From Erythrobasidium yunnanense (taxonomy: Eukaryota > Basidiomycota > Cystobasidiomycetes > Erythrobasidiales > Erythrobasidiaceae): 64,000 bases of DNA. The position numbers and the translations under genes are program-made. The stretch lies in NCBI GenBank assembly GCA_001600175.1, contig BCJC01000008.1:374781-438780 (forward strand), given 5' to 3'. The notes under the pieces are model-generated. The model was not told where the DNA came from, did not search any database, and was given only the letters and a program-made list of their open reading frames with translations. Positions within the stretch are counted from its first letter, which is position 1; each line of letters begins with the position of its first letter. This document shows positions 11,551 to 22,432 of the stretch, piece after piece.

Positions 11551-12801
11551 CTAAAGCCGCTCCATCATCTCTATAGCCACCTCCATCATTTCTCTCGTAT
11601 CACTCCCCTCCTTTCTAACGATTTGCAGCAGTGTCTTCAGACCGCCTGCGGCCTTTACTGCTGCCCAATTGCTTTCGAGCACTCGCAGGCCGGCCGCTCT
11701 TAGCTCCGGATAGAAGAAGCAGTTGGGAGAAAATAGCTCTTGCAAAACATTGCCAGTGGACAATTGAAGCTCGAAGTTTGACAGGGCCAACGCCATGAGG
11801 TCCTGAATACCCAATTGGTGGCACAGGCGATACAGAGACTTTGGAGAGGCTCCTAGCGGGAAGGTTCGTCCGCACTTGCTGTGGACGATCTTAATTGTGA
11901 GAAGGAGATCTCCCCTGTCAGTAACCACTGGAACAGCGATCTGTAGGTTCTGTAAGGCGTGTCACGTATAACCACGTAGAGAAGACTTGAAGGCGCAGTC
12001 TTTGAGCCTCTGTCCACAACTGCCCATGCTGATTCTTCACAATGGCCGGCTGGCGCCTCATCGTCCGAATCGTCTCCAAAATGATCGCTCTCACCGTCCT
12101 CTGCACGTTCAGCCGCAGCGATATCTGCCAGGTCTTGCTGTAGCGCTCCCATAATGTTGGATGTTCGCATCAATGGCTTTCCAGTCTCCGCAAATCCCCC
12201 AGATAACATAGATGCGAAGTATGAGGACGCTGCAGCGAGCATAGCTTTGTTTGCCCAGAGAACTTGCGGTGCAGATTTCCCTTCGAATGGAAAGATGAAC
12301 GCTAAGTTGTTGTCGTTCGTGAGCGAAAGACAAGGAAGCGGTGCATCTGGGCCAAAGGATGTTAGACATGAAAGTCGTATTGTCATAGGAAGCCAACCTA
12401 CCGAGTCTTTTCTTCGCAAAGTACGCAGTATACAGGAAGTCATCTGATATGGGAGTGTCCCATTCCTCCGTGTAACCACGATATGTACGGCCACTTTCGC
12501 TATTCAGTCCGAGGATTGTGAAGCTTGCCGCTTCGTGAGCATACGGGCTTATTTCAATTGAAACAGGCTTTGCAGATCTCGCGCTCGAAACGCTGATAGC
12601 TTTCAGCTTCCAGTATTTACGGAAGGCCGAGGAGAGTCCAGCAAGGTTGATTGTGCACTTGTTCGGCTTAAGGATGATCTCGAGAGTTTCGGTCTGCGCG
12701 GAGGAGTAGCTGATATCACGCAGCAGAACGCTGGCGGACTGAAGCTCGGTATCGCCCAATCTGAAGCCCTGGAAAGTCTTTTGCGGGACAGGATTGGACA
12801 T
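11551..12801 (-). pseudogene. BTB/POZ family member B, frame broken before the BACK-like part
   Basis: Divergent neighbour of member A, tail to tail with only 27 bases between. The start MSNPVPQ at 12801 leads into FQGFRLGD, the opening motif of the family. The shared intron is 12401-12347 (55 bases). The BTB core is present (VLWANKAMLAAASSYFASML), followed by an acidic Asp/Glu insert and YRTYRSLFQWLLTGEISF. Near 11850-11880 the frame runs into a stop after ASADEPSR, while the conserved continuation (SPKSLYRLCHQLGIQDL, then NVLQELFSPNCF and MMEVAIEMMERL) lies in another frame. No splice pair of plausible length bridges it. It is therefore probably a recent pseudogene, or holds a base-calling error. 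Confidence 0.7.
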
Positions 12802-13034
12802 GCTTAGAGAGAAGCGGACGTAGGTAGGTAGGAAAGAAGATGAGAGAAGGGGAACTGTCCTGCTAAACTTGAGAGGGAGCTTCACATCATCATCAGCTCA
12901 AGAAACCGTTCGACGGTCGGACGGCTTCCCGGGATGATCGTGGATGTCAGCACACGAAGCAGCAACACACATGGGTAAGGTCTTCCTGATACAGAAATTG
13001 CATGCTCCCAGTAGTCCAATATGCGATTCCACGC

Positions 13035-15393
13035 TCATGTCTCATATCTGAAGAGAGGACTCTTGTCTCCCATGTCTGCTAGTTCCTCGGTGGTGTAGCG
13101 GCTGTTGATGTCCTCCTGGCTCATGCTATCACGTCGTGCATTCTCGCGCTTCAGCAAGAAATGGAGTATGACAGCCAGGCCGCAAGCGATCGCGACGGCT
13201 CCCAGACACACGCCGTATCCGAGATAGTCTGCAAATTAGGTTTATGCGTCAATATGTCTTCCCTATAGCGCGTATCGGTATTGACGTACACCTCGGCCGC
13301 TGATTGGCGAGAAAGATGTTACTGCCAAGGATTCCGAACTGACAATGGTAGAATCATCAGAAACGTAGCAGCCACCGTTTCAACGATCTCCCCTTACGTA
13401 GTTTGTTATGCCGATCTGCATGTCGAAATCGTTAGCAGGTAGGCAAATGGCAGGAAATCGTCTTCTGCATACCTGCATACCGATGCCAATTCCTCTCTTC
13501 CATTCACCACTAAGATTATTGCTATTCCAAGCAATGACGGCTGGCACCACGCTGTAGGCCTGGAATACAGTACAGTCAGCAGTTCCTCAACAAGGCGCAT
13601 ACATGACCAGCTTACTCCAGCAGCTATGAGGTATACAGCGAAGAGTACCAGTCCGGGTAAGCGAGGTTGTGGTGTCGCTAAGCAAATGACCAGTCCTGCT
13701 ATCGAGACGATGTACGGGATGAGGACGTAGCGGGCTCTTTTGCCTGACTTGTCTGCAAAGACGGCGATAACCAGAGTAAAGATGGCCGCAAAGACATAGA
13801 TTGGCTGATGGAGATCATTAGCACTGCCGGAGGACTTCATGCAATTTACAGGTGTAGCCTCACGATAGTTAGTAGTTGCGCTTTTGCGCTAGTATAGTTG
13901 AGGGATTTGAGGATGGTCGGCAGGGAGAAGGACAATCCGTAAGTAAGTACGGCATCAGCACCATATATAAGACTGTAAGCATCGATCAGGACTGTGAGTT
14001 TGCTGTAGAACCGAGTCGGAGCCGGGCCTACCTCGTCATCCATATCTTGTAGTCTGTAACAGCTTGCTTGAGATACAATTTCTTGTATTTGCCTTTAACG
14101 CGTCCTTGTCGATCCATCGTTAAGCGGACTCTCATGTACCGCTTCTTATCTTGGTCAAGCCATTTGACACTTTCGATACTGTCGTAGAGGAAGAAGGGCG
14201 CAGCGAAGCCCAAGACCACTGTAGCAAGTCCCTCTATGACTGCGGCAGGAGAAATGGAAGACTCAGTACCGGATGAGCGACAATAATCGGGCGCGCTTAC
14301 TGAAGATCCATCTCCATCTAGCACGCAAATTACAATCAATACCGATATATAAGCCAAATGATACGATAAGCTTGCTCACCCTGCGAGTCCTCCCAAGCCA
14401 TCCATCTTAGCCAGTGCAAATGCAAGGAGGCCTGAGAAGGCTCCTGCGACGGATGCGCTACTATACAAGTAGCTCATGCGTCGCTGTGTTTCTTGTCGAC
14501 AGTACCAGTTGCTCAGAATGAACATTGCGCCAGGAAAGAATCTGATTCAAGCTGACATTAAGCATGGTAGTGAGATACTTGCTCAGTAGTAGACCTACGC
14601 GGCTTCAGCCATGCCTAGGAAGAATCTGGTTGCCAGTAGACCAGAGAAGTTTTTGACAATTCCCATCAATGTCACTAATACACGGGATTAGCAAGGTACA
14701 ATTAAATGCCATGTTGGCAGCACTCACTGACGGTGCCCCAGCTTACGACTGGGTTGCGTAAACATACAATCTCAGTGCACACTTCTCTGTGTGGCCACAT
14801 TGCGAACTCACTACAAAATGGAAGCCAGATCGAGGGCCTGAAGTACTTGAGGGCGATATTGGCGCCGAGCTCAAAGGTACCGTATGCGGCAAAGAAGATG
14901 CTGAGAGCAGCGTTGTATTGCAGTCCCGACATCCTGAGGTCTGCCTCCAGTCCTTCGATTCGTGCATTGCCTGTCACATGACGAGCATTCAGTCTGCGCC
15001 ATCATGAATAGATAGTCACTGCTTTATCACCTATGTTACCTCTATCCAGGAAAGCCGCCTATATATGCGCGTTCAGAGATAAGGTGGGGAGGAACAGCAT
15101 GAGCGGACGGATCTTACGAGATAGATCAAGACCAGGGCCGGCACAAGGTGCCAGTCAGCTCTTCGCAAGACCTTCTTGCCTCGACCACTTTCATCGAATT
15201 CGCGAACAAAATCGATGTCTTCTGGCGTGAGGGAAAGGTCTTCTTCGCTAGTCACGACTGCATGACTGCCTTTCTCGCCAGGTGGTTCAGCGCCCGAGTG
15301 TTCGATGTTTTCTGTATCAGCTGTGAATTTGGCATCGTTCGCGAGCGAAGAGCTCGTCCTATTCTTCCTGGTCTTCGGTTGGGCAGCCGCCAT
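13035..15393 (-). CDS. MFS anion:cation symporter, allantoate permease (Dal5) type
   Basis: Predicted plasma-membrane transporter of the fungal Dal5/ACS branch of the major facilitator superfamily, whose members move allantoate, nicotinate, pantothenate and similar organic anions. The start MAAAQPKTRK at 15393 gives a cytosolic N-terminus of about 90 residues. It is followed by the typical LRRADWHLVPALVLIYLV, the first membrane helix with the RxDWxxxP-like motif of this branch. Helices follow in many small exons (YNAALSIFFAAYGTFELGANI; later VSIAGLVICLAT). The last exon gives LGYGVCLGAVAIACGLAVIL and ends at 13035 with a short cytosolic tail (DINSRYTTEELADMGDKSP). At least nine introns. It sits inside the BTB island between B and C and shares no evident function with them. 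The substrate cannot be read from sequence. Confidence 0.85.
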
Positions 15394-15631
15394 TGCGAGA
15401 TTCTGCCGCCGTTGAGCAGCAATTTGTGGTGTCACGACAAGAACGAACAGACAGTGGAACAGCGCATAGAGAGATGAGCATCTCGAAAATCCTCCCGCTT
15501 GTCGGGAGTGCGAGATGCCGGACGTCACGCGTCTTGACAGCTAGCTCAGGGCAGACATGGTAATAGTCAGGGCATGGTTCACTGCGAAATTGCGAAACTA
15601 CGTACAGTGATTGTGCTACAACAAAAAGCTC

Positions 15632-17061
15632 CTAGGCACTTCCGTCCCTGACCCGTCTAAGGCGTGGATTGCCAGTCCCATGAACCCTTCTCAGGATATC
15701 GAAAGCGACCGTCATCATTTCCCTAACATCACTATTCCCGGCATCTATCAACAGAAGGATGTTGTCTAGGCCACCTGACACCTCAACCTGCGCCCATTGC
15801 TGATTCAAGACCGTCAAAGCAGCTTCTTTTAAAGTCGGATAGGAGAAACAGGAGGGCGTGAAGAGCTCTTCCAGCACATTCGCGTACGTAAGCTGCGACT
15901 TGAAATCTTCTGCAGCCGCCTGCGCCAGTACTTGGATGTTAAGCTGGTGAGCTAGCTTGTATACCATTTTGGGATTGACTGGCGTGAGAGTCGAGGTCGT
16001 GAGGCGTTCAAATTCGATTTTGCCTGTGAGAGCCCAATTCAAGAATGCTTCATCCGTTCTGCAAGATGCATCCCGAATGACGATGTAGCAGATAGAGCAA
16101 GCAGGAGGTTGCGCCGACAAATCTAGCAGGCTTTCCGCTGCAGGACTGCTTGCTGCTACATCTCCGTCTTGACTCAGGCTAGTATCTGGAGCACTCGATA
16201 GGTCTGCGCCTGCCCGTACAGGTTGTTGACCAGCGATTCGTGCCAACTCGCCAGCACAGATCCCCGCCAAGTGCGAGGTCTCCTCTAGGACATTATAGCT
16301 TTCCGAATATCCGCCTCCGAAGATCCTTGCGAAGTAGGTGGACACACGCGACAAGTTTTCTCGATTTGCCCAAAGAGCGGTCGTCCTATGCGCAGAGTCG
16401 AGAGGGAAGACGAGGGCCACATTGTTGCCGTTCGTGAGAGAGTAGCATGGCAGTGGAGAATTGATAATTGCCGGGGCGATGAGATCTGGGGCTGACCGAC
16501 AGTCAGTCCCGAGTAGCAAATTATTGTGACAGACTTACGACGATTTCCTATCCTTGCCGCTGGCAGAGGATCGCATTGGAGCGTGTGTACAACGTCTTCG
16601 TAGACGGTCTCAGAGTAGCGGCGTCCTTCGCGTTGGAGATACCGATTGCCATGAAATTGAGCGCCCGCGAAACATCGAAAGCCTGCCTCCCCTCCAGGAC
16701 CCTCCGTCAAGGCAAGCCTGCCCTGTCCATCTAGTGTACTATTGAGTGGGATCTCTATCTGGTGTCCCGTAGCCGAGCGCAGCAAAAGAAAGACGGGCTT
16801 CCAGTAGTTTACGAATGCTCCATCGATGCCTTCGAACGAAACGAAGGCGACTGGACCACCCAGCAAATGCAGTCGCATGTAGCCTCCGTTATAAGCTGCA
16901 TCGATTACTCTATCAGAAGTTCCAAGGCGTTCGAGGTCTACGACGGTCGGCTGATCTCTCGTGGTTTGCCGGGATCCATCTGAAGGGCGAGGAACGAAGG
17001 AATCACCACATCGAATACCTTGAAAGAACAGAGGTGGTCTCAGAGGAGTTGGTACGGCCAT
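15632..17061 (-). CDS. BTB/POZ family member C (intact, two exons)
   Basis: Intact member of the BTB island, 460 residues. Start MAVPTPLRPPLFFQGIRCGD at 17061. The first exon encodes the divergent N-terminal domain, with VSFEGIDGAFVNYWKPVFLL (the conserved YWK region) and YSETVYEDVVHTLQCD at its end. The 47-base intron is 16538-16492. The second exon has SLTNGNNVALVFPLD, the BTB core LSRVSTYFARIFGGGYSES, an insert of roughly 70 residues, then EAFLNWALTGKIEF, KMVYKLAHQLNIQVL, NVLEELFTPSCF and the C-terminal REMMTVAFDILRRV. Family comparison suggests a CUL3 substrate adaptor or homodimerising scaffold. That role is inference; only the fold is read from sequence. Confidence 0.8.
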
Positions 17062-17425
17062 GCTGTGCGGACAGAAGCAAAAAGCCAGATCTTGCGAAAC
17101 CCAGAAAAGTCGTGAGGCTGTCACAGATCCGTGCACTTGTCGAACGAGCAGCTAGTAGTGATAGGTGCGCGGAGTATGACTGTAAGGCTGGAATTGCATA
17201 GACGCGCGAGCATAGTACCTGAGGGCCAAGACTGAGATAAAAGAAGCAAAAGATGCATTGGTTGCGATTTTCGTACAACGACCGTACTTCTCGGGAATGT
17301 CATTGATAAATCAGTCGTGAACTGTCATTGCGAAGCCTTTATATCTGCAACAGCTCGCCTTTAGACTGGCGGAGAGGAAGACCTAGCTGCTGCGGAAACA
17401 GAAAGTTTCTTCTTTCCTGGTATTT
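17062..17425. other. Spacer between BTB members C and D
   Basis: About 360 bases upstream of member C and downstream of member D. It should hold the promoter of C and the 3' end of D. I see no gene, repeat or remnant of a BTB exon. Confidence 0.5.
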
Positions 17426-18400
17426 CTATGTGATGAACTGATCAGCGATGTTGTTCAGTCCATCTAGGAAAGCCAAATCACCCAGATCTCCGCTTTTCGA
17501 GTTTGAAGGCTGGCCGTAAACGATCTTGGGAGCCATCTTGAGTATCTCGACAGCAAGCAAAGCTATCTCCGTAGTATCGCTGTCGCCTGACCTAATCAAG
17601 CTTGTGATCTGGTCGAGTCCGCCTGAAGAGATGATTTGCTCCCAGTTGCTTTGCAGAGCTTTCATTCCAGCTTGCTGCAAAGTGGGCAAGGTAAAACAGA
17701 TGGGCGAAAAGAGCTCCTCAAGCACGTTCTCGTATGTGAGTTGGTCTGCAAAGTTGTCCGCGGCCAGCTGCTCCAAAGGTTTGATATCGAGCTGATTTGC
17801 TAACTTGAAAATAAGCTTGGGGTTGGCTCTGGGTAGGAAGGACGGTGCCTTTGGGGATTTGAGAGGTGCAAAATGGATCTTGCTGGTGATAAGCCATCGG
17901 AAAAGGGCTTCATACGTTTTATACGAGGCGTCTTTGACTGTCACGTAATGAATGGCAGTGGACGGTCGCCAATAGAGTGCACTTGCAGTAGTCCAGCCGG
18001 TGGTTTCGTCTTCCTCGTCTGCCCTCTCTGCTATAGCTTCGGGCTCGCCATTGGCTCGCTCATCAGCGATGATCTTGGCCAAGTCGTTCTGGTACGCCTG
18101 TACGATCTTTGATGTCTGTACCAGGACATTCTCACTCTCTGAGAATCCTCCTTCGAACATGGCACGAAAGTAGGACGAGACGCCTGTAAGCTGTTTCTTG
18201 CTTGCCCAGAGCACGGGTGGAGGGTAAATGCTCTTCTCGAACGGGAAGACGAAGGCTACATCATTGCCATTTGTGAGAGAGTGGCATGCTAGCTGAGGTG
18301 AGAGTGTATGATCTGCAGAGTAGAGTCGTTTAATAGGCGTAGGTACTGCAAGCTTCTTCAAGGTGCGACGCTCTCGGACAGGTGAGGGTGTTCGAGACAT
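17426..18400 (-). CDS. BTB/POZ family member D, short form without the N-terminal domain
   Basis: A single open exon of 324 residues from ATG 18400. Instead of the family's N-terminal domain it begins with a short basic leader (MSRTPSPVRERRTLKKLAVP). It then enters the shared second-exon sequence directly: HSLTNGNDVAFVFPFEK, PVLWASKKQLTGVSSYFRAM, an acidic insert (AERADEEDETTGW), YKTYEALFRWLITSKIHF, FKLANQLDIKPLEQLA, NVLEELFSPICF and IALLAVEILKM. The tail after this is longer than in relatives. It may compete with full-length members if the N-terminal domain binds substrate, but that is inference. No first exon could be found upstream. Confidence 0.8.
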   Translation of the reverse strand: MSRTPSPVRERRTLKKLAVPTPIKRLYSADHTLSPQLACHSLTNGNDVAFVFPFEKSIYPPPVLWASKKQLTGVSSYFRAMFEGGFSESENVLVQTSKIVQAYQNDLAKIIADERANGEPEAIAERADEEDETTGWTTASALYWRPSTAIHYVTVKDASYKTYEALFRWLITSKIHFAPLKSPKAPSFLPRANPKLIFKLANQLDIKPLEQLAADNFADQLTYENVLEELFSPICFTLPTLQQAGMKALQSNWEQIISSGGLDQITSLIRSGDSDTTEIALLAVEILKMAPKIVYGQPSNSKSGDLGDLAFLDGLNNIADQFIT

Positions 18401-18938
18401 GATGTTCTTCTATTTGTTATTTGTTTATGATTCTGGTTCTGCGACTTGTGTAGATCCGGCTCCTCGACTTCTGCAAGGCGGATCCAACTTGACAGCGCTT
18501 TCGCAGATAAGGCTGGCGAGCTTGAGTTTGTCCGAATGTCTTGTTATGGATAGATGCGTAAGGGTGATGACTGTTCTGTGCTTCGCTTTGCGCATACGCT
18601 GCGAGCTGCGAGCTGATGTTACGAAAAGTAGACGCGTCGAGCAGGTCTGTGCTTGCGCTTGATAGAAGAATGGCTAGCAGAGATGAATGTGGTGCTACTT
18701 TCTGTCAGCTTTGAGGCTACTGCCAGCCTGGGTCGACCTGAAACAGACGAGTTGGGCGGAAGCAGACGAACGGTTGGTCAAGGCAACAAGCAAAGGAACA
18801 TATTTGAGCATCATCGTTCAATCGCAGTAGAGTCTTGGTGCAATTGCATAATCAAAGTAGTGATAGACATCTTGAAGTGCGAAAGTTGCCTCATTCTTCT
18901 CCTGCGCCTACCATCTGTGCGCAGACGCAGGGCCCCCC
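18401..18938. other. Spacer between BTB members D and E
   Basis: About 540 bases, longer than other spacers in the island. I looked for a lost first exon of member D and found no recognisable FQG or YWK motif. It probably holds the promoter of D and the 3' end of E. Confidence 0.45.
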
Positions 18939-20383
18939 TCACGAATCTTCTCGTTCCTTTCCAAGCCTATCTGCCCTCTTCAGAATCTCGACCGCGACCA
19001 GCATCATCTCCTTCAAGTCTGCATTATCTGCCTGGATGAGCGAAAGAAGATCGTCCAGACCGCCGCAATTCTTGACTTCCTCCCATTGCTTCTCGAGGGC
19101 GTTATAGGCAGCTTCTCTGAGTGCCAAATGGGCGAAGCAGGTAGGCGAGAAGAGTTCCTTCAAGACGATCGAGGGGCTCAGCTGGCTCTCGAAGTTATTC
19201 ACTGCAATTTTCTGGAGCTTTTCGATGCCCAGATGATGAGCTAGCTTGTATATGGACTTAGGAGATGCATATGGGTTCGGAGTGTACATAGCAGACGATT
19301 TCAACCTTGAAAACTGAATTTCGCCGGTTTCGACCCAATGGAGCAGAGCCTTGTACGTCTTGTAATACGCATGATTGATAGTAACATAGTGCATTGTGAA
19401 AGCAGTGGTAGAGTGGAGTGACTCCTCTGCGCTCTCATTGACCATACCCGCCCCGGTGGCCGGAGCGGGTGTATCTGGATCTTCGTCTGTGTGGTCGCTG
19501 CCTTCTGCTTCGCTTTCGTCTGAATCACTCGAAGCTGAACATTTGGATCGACACTTATCGCGTCCAGCCTTAGCAATCCTGGCCAGCTCGAGATTGGATT
19601 GCTCCAACATGTTCGACATTCCTGTCAGGACATTCTCATTCTCCAGATATCCTCCCGTAAACATCGCTTCGTAATAAGTGGACAGCTGCATGAGCACTTT
19701 CTTGCAGCTCCAAAGTACGACAGGAGAGGAGAAGGATTCATGGGGGAAAACTAGAGCGACATCATTGCCGTGCGTCGGAGACTGATGCGGCGAAAAAGGC
19801 TTGAACTTCGAGGAGCTGCCCGGTACTGAGAAGCGAGATATGACCAGACATAAGCCCCGAAAAGTCGAACTTCAGCACGGCGTGAGCGGAACTTACTGAA
19901 GGTTGGTCCAACCCGACGCACGAACTGGACCGTGTAGGTAACATCGTGATACGCAGTATGAAGTGCTTCATGATCTCCGATACTGGCCCGAATGTCCCTT
20001 TGTACCTTGCCAGTCTCGTAATGGCAGGCATGCCCAAGGGTGATCAAATTGCCCTCTTCCATTGCGCATGTAGGGAGGAGGATAATCTTATTGATGTCTT
20101 TCGAAGAGATGACCAGGCATGCGGCTTCCCAATGCTTATCGAATTCAAGGCTCTTGTCTCCTAGCTGGATGTATGGAGGATCATCGATAGGAAGAGATAG
20201 AGTCATGCCCTCAGATCCGTTCAGCTTGTAGGGACCGATAGGCTTCAAGTCAAGCTCGAGATCGCCATGGTCGGGGTCGTTAAGAACGCCTCTCTTTGGG
20301 ACTGCCTGGCCGAATGAGGCACCATCTCGGAAGCCTTGGAACCAGAAACCTGCTGGAACTTCATACGAGGAGGTTATCGTCAT
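18939..20383 (-). CDS. BTB/POZ family member E (intact, two exons)
   Basis: 457-residue member. The start MTITSSYEVPAGFWFQGFRD at 20383 matches the family opening; an in-frame ATG at 20440 is possible. The N-terminal domain has LEFDKHWEAACLVISS (the family's YWK position reads HWE) and HTAYHDVTYTVQFVRR at its end. The 71-base intron 19896-19826 gives a clean join into SPTHGNDVALVFPHES. The BTB core is LMQLSTYYEAMFTGGYLEN. The acidic insert is long, about 80 residues rich in Ser/Asp/Glu. Then come YKTYKALLHWVETGEIQF, KSIYKLAHHLGIEKLQKIA, VLKELFSPTCFAHL and LKEMMLVAVEILKRA. Nearest relatives by eye are F and G. Confidence 0.8.
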
Positions 20384-20741
20384 ATTGAAGCGAATGCAGG
20401 AGCTGCGACGACTGGTGCCGCTTCTGGCTCGCCTAGACATGCATCAGCTTCGCTGGCCAAAGTGGCCGGCCCCTGTAGGCGTTGGACAAGCTTGCATAAA
20501 AGGGGTCACGATATCAGCGTTCGCAGTCTTCGTGCAGGATCATTATCCTCCTAGTAATCATGGTGTCCGTTGCAATTAGGAGAATTGGAGGCAAGCAGAG
20601 CCGCGATGCAAGAATCGGCGTAGTGCATGCTTTTGCAGCATCTTTGACATGGAGGAATCGATTTACTGCGCTTTCATCATACAAGAAGCACCTGCATGCT
20701 CGTTTGCGGACGCATGCTATTCCGCCTCGCTCTTCCAGAAC
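20384..20741. other. Spacer between BTB members E and F
   Basis: About 360 bases with the presumed promoter of E and the 3' end of F. No gene or repeat seen. Confidence 0.5.
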
Positions 20742-22091
20742 TCAACCGCTAAGCTGCGAAGCCCGTTTCAGTATCTCCAATGCCACCTTCATCATCTCCT
20801 TCGTATCTCCTTGATCCGACTCCACCAGCGAGAAGATATTATCCAGACCGCCAGACTCCTTCACCTGGGCCCAGTCCCGATCTAGCACCTGCATCCCAAC
20901 TTCCCCGAGGACCGGATACACGAAGCAAGTAGACGAGAAGAGCTCTTGCAATACATTCTTGTGAGAAAGCTGCGACTTGAAGTTGGCAGCGGCAATGTCC
21001 TCGAGTTCTTGAATGCCGAGTTGATGAGCCAGCTTGTACGTAGACTTGGCCGAGGGCTTAGAGGAAGAAGATGCAGAGTGGGTAGATCGAAGAGGCGCGA
21101 AGCTGATTCTTCCGGTAGTAGCCCATCCCAGTAAGTGTTCATACGTCTTGTACGCTGTGTCTGATATCGTAACATAATTGATGGCGGACACTGAGGAAGA
21201 AGGTGAACGCCCTGCTGCGGCCGTCTGTATTGCACTTCCATCGCCGATGGCTTCATCTTCCAGATCTGAATCGTCCGAATCTGGAGCTGTAGGCGGTGCT
21301 TTGGCCTTCTCTGCCTCAACAATCCTTGTCAAGTCATCCTTACAGACTTGTAGAAGCTGCGAAGTCTGCAGAAGAACGTTCACACTTTCCGAGTAGCCGC
21401 CAGTGAACATAGCCTCGAAGTAGTCCGAAAGCTTCATCAAAGTCTCTTTCTTTGTCCACAGAACAGCAGGAGATGGGGTTGTCCTTTCGAAGGGAAAGAT
21501 GAGCGCCACGTCGTTCTCGTTGATCATCGAATAGTGAGACCGAGGACCTCGCAGTGTCGGCGTGACAAACGGGGGATCTACGAGGATTGTTACTATTAGA
21601 TGAGCAGAAGTATGTGAAGAAGCTGACCTACTTGGCTCGGCGGAGATCAAGCGGTCAAATTGAAGGATACAGATGACGTCCCCGGACATGCGACACTCTC
21701 TTCGCCTCCAGGACAGGATCCCCTCGCTGGCCTGACCTCCTTCGTTCAGCGAACAAGCGTAGGCCTGGCCTCCAGCGTGATCTCTGTATGCTCCAAGAGG
21801 TGGTCCAATGTTGTAATGCACGCCACTACCCGAGAAGAGCGAGCTTTCGATGAGACGAACAGGCTTCCAATCTTCGAGGAACTCTCGACTGACGCAGACC
21901 AAGATGGTCGGTCCATCACCCCAGATGTGCAGCTTGATGCCGTCGCCATAATCAGGTGAAGTAGTTACGGATTCCTGAGTCGAAAATGGTCTGAGTTTCA
22001 CATAAAGCACTTTCTTGCTTTCTATCAAGCTGGCATGAGCACGGGTATCATCGATAGTGCGCACGCGATGAAAGAACAGTGAGGATGACAT
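20742..22091 (-). CDS. BTB/POZ family member F (intact; 54-base intron with no stop)
   Basis: Start MSSSLFFHRVRTIDD at 22091 is chosen because FFHRV aligns with the family opening (FHGV, FQGF). The frame is open upstream to an ATG at 22346, so a longer form cannot be excluded. The N-terminal domain has VSREFLEDWKPVRLIESS and CRMSGDVICILQFDR. At the shared intron position there is a GTAGGT..CGTAG segment of 54 bases, a multiple of three without stops, so the gene reads through as one frame; spliced length is 431 residues. The second part has NENDVALIFPFER, LMKLSDYFEAMFTGGYSES, an acidic insert (DSDDSDLEDEAIG), YKTYEHLLGWATTGRISF, YKLAHQLGIQELEDIA, NVLQELFSSTCFVYP and KEMMKVALEILKRA. Confidence 0.78.
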   Translation of the reverse strand: MSSSLFFHRVRTIDDTRAHASLIESKKVLYVKLRPFSTQESVTTSPDYGDGIKLHIWGDGPTILVCVSREFLEDWKPVRLIESSLFSGSGVHYNIGPPLGAYRDHAGGQAYACSLNEGGQASEGILSWRRRECRMSGDVICILQFDRLISAEPSRSASSHTSAHLIVTILVDPPFVTPTLRGPRSHYSMINENDVALIFPFERTTPSPAVLWTKKETLMKLSDYFEAMFTGGYSESVNVLLQTSQLLQVCKDDLTRIVEAEKAKAPPTAPDSDDSDLEDEAIGDGSAIQTAAAGRSPSSSVSAINYVTISDTAYKTYEHLLGWATTGRISFAPLRSTHSASSSSKPSAKSTYKLAHQLGIQELEDIAAANFKSQLSHKNVLQELFSSTCFVYPVLGEVGMQVLDRDWAQVKESGGLDNIFSLVESDQGDTKEMMKVALEILKRASQLSG

Positions 22092-22432
22092 TAATTGTAT
22101 ACCACGAATCTGGAGCAAGAAGGAGCGATCATAGGTACGCCTCAGGAATCCGGTCTTCTGGCCCAAGCAAAGCTGGGGACTGTGCATATCGTGAGAGAGG
22201 CGCAGATGGACGCAAACAGAGCCTTGAAAAGCATCTTGAAGTGTGGGGAGCTCAATTGCGAGTGAGAAGTACGAGGAATCGGGCGAAGGCAGAAAAGGCG
22301 GAAGCTCGAAGTCAGGCAAATAGGAGCGAGGTAGATATTGCGCCATTATAACAGTCCTCCTAGGTCATACAAAATTACGCCTACGTATACCTAGAAGCGT
22401 ACAGAAACCGGTTCCGGCTGAAAGCTAGCTCA
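22092..22432. other. Spacer between BTB members F and G
   Basis: About 340 bases. The part up to 22346 stays open in the frame of member F and could be coding if the upstream ATG is used. Otherwise it is promoter of F and 3' end of G. Nothing else seen. Confidence 0.45.

Noticed and set aside
20389-20440. Upstream ATG at 20440 as the start of BTB member E
   Set aside because: The ATG at 20383 aligns with the openings of paralogs; the extra residues (Arg/Ser-rich) have no counterpart.
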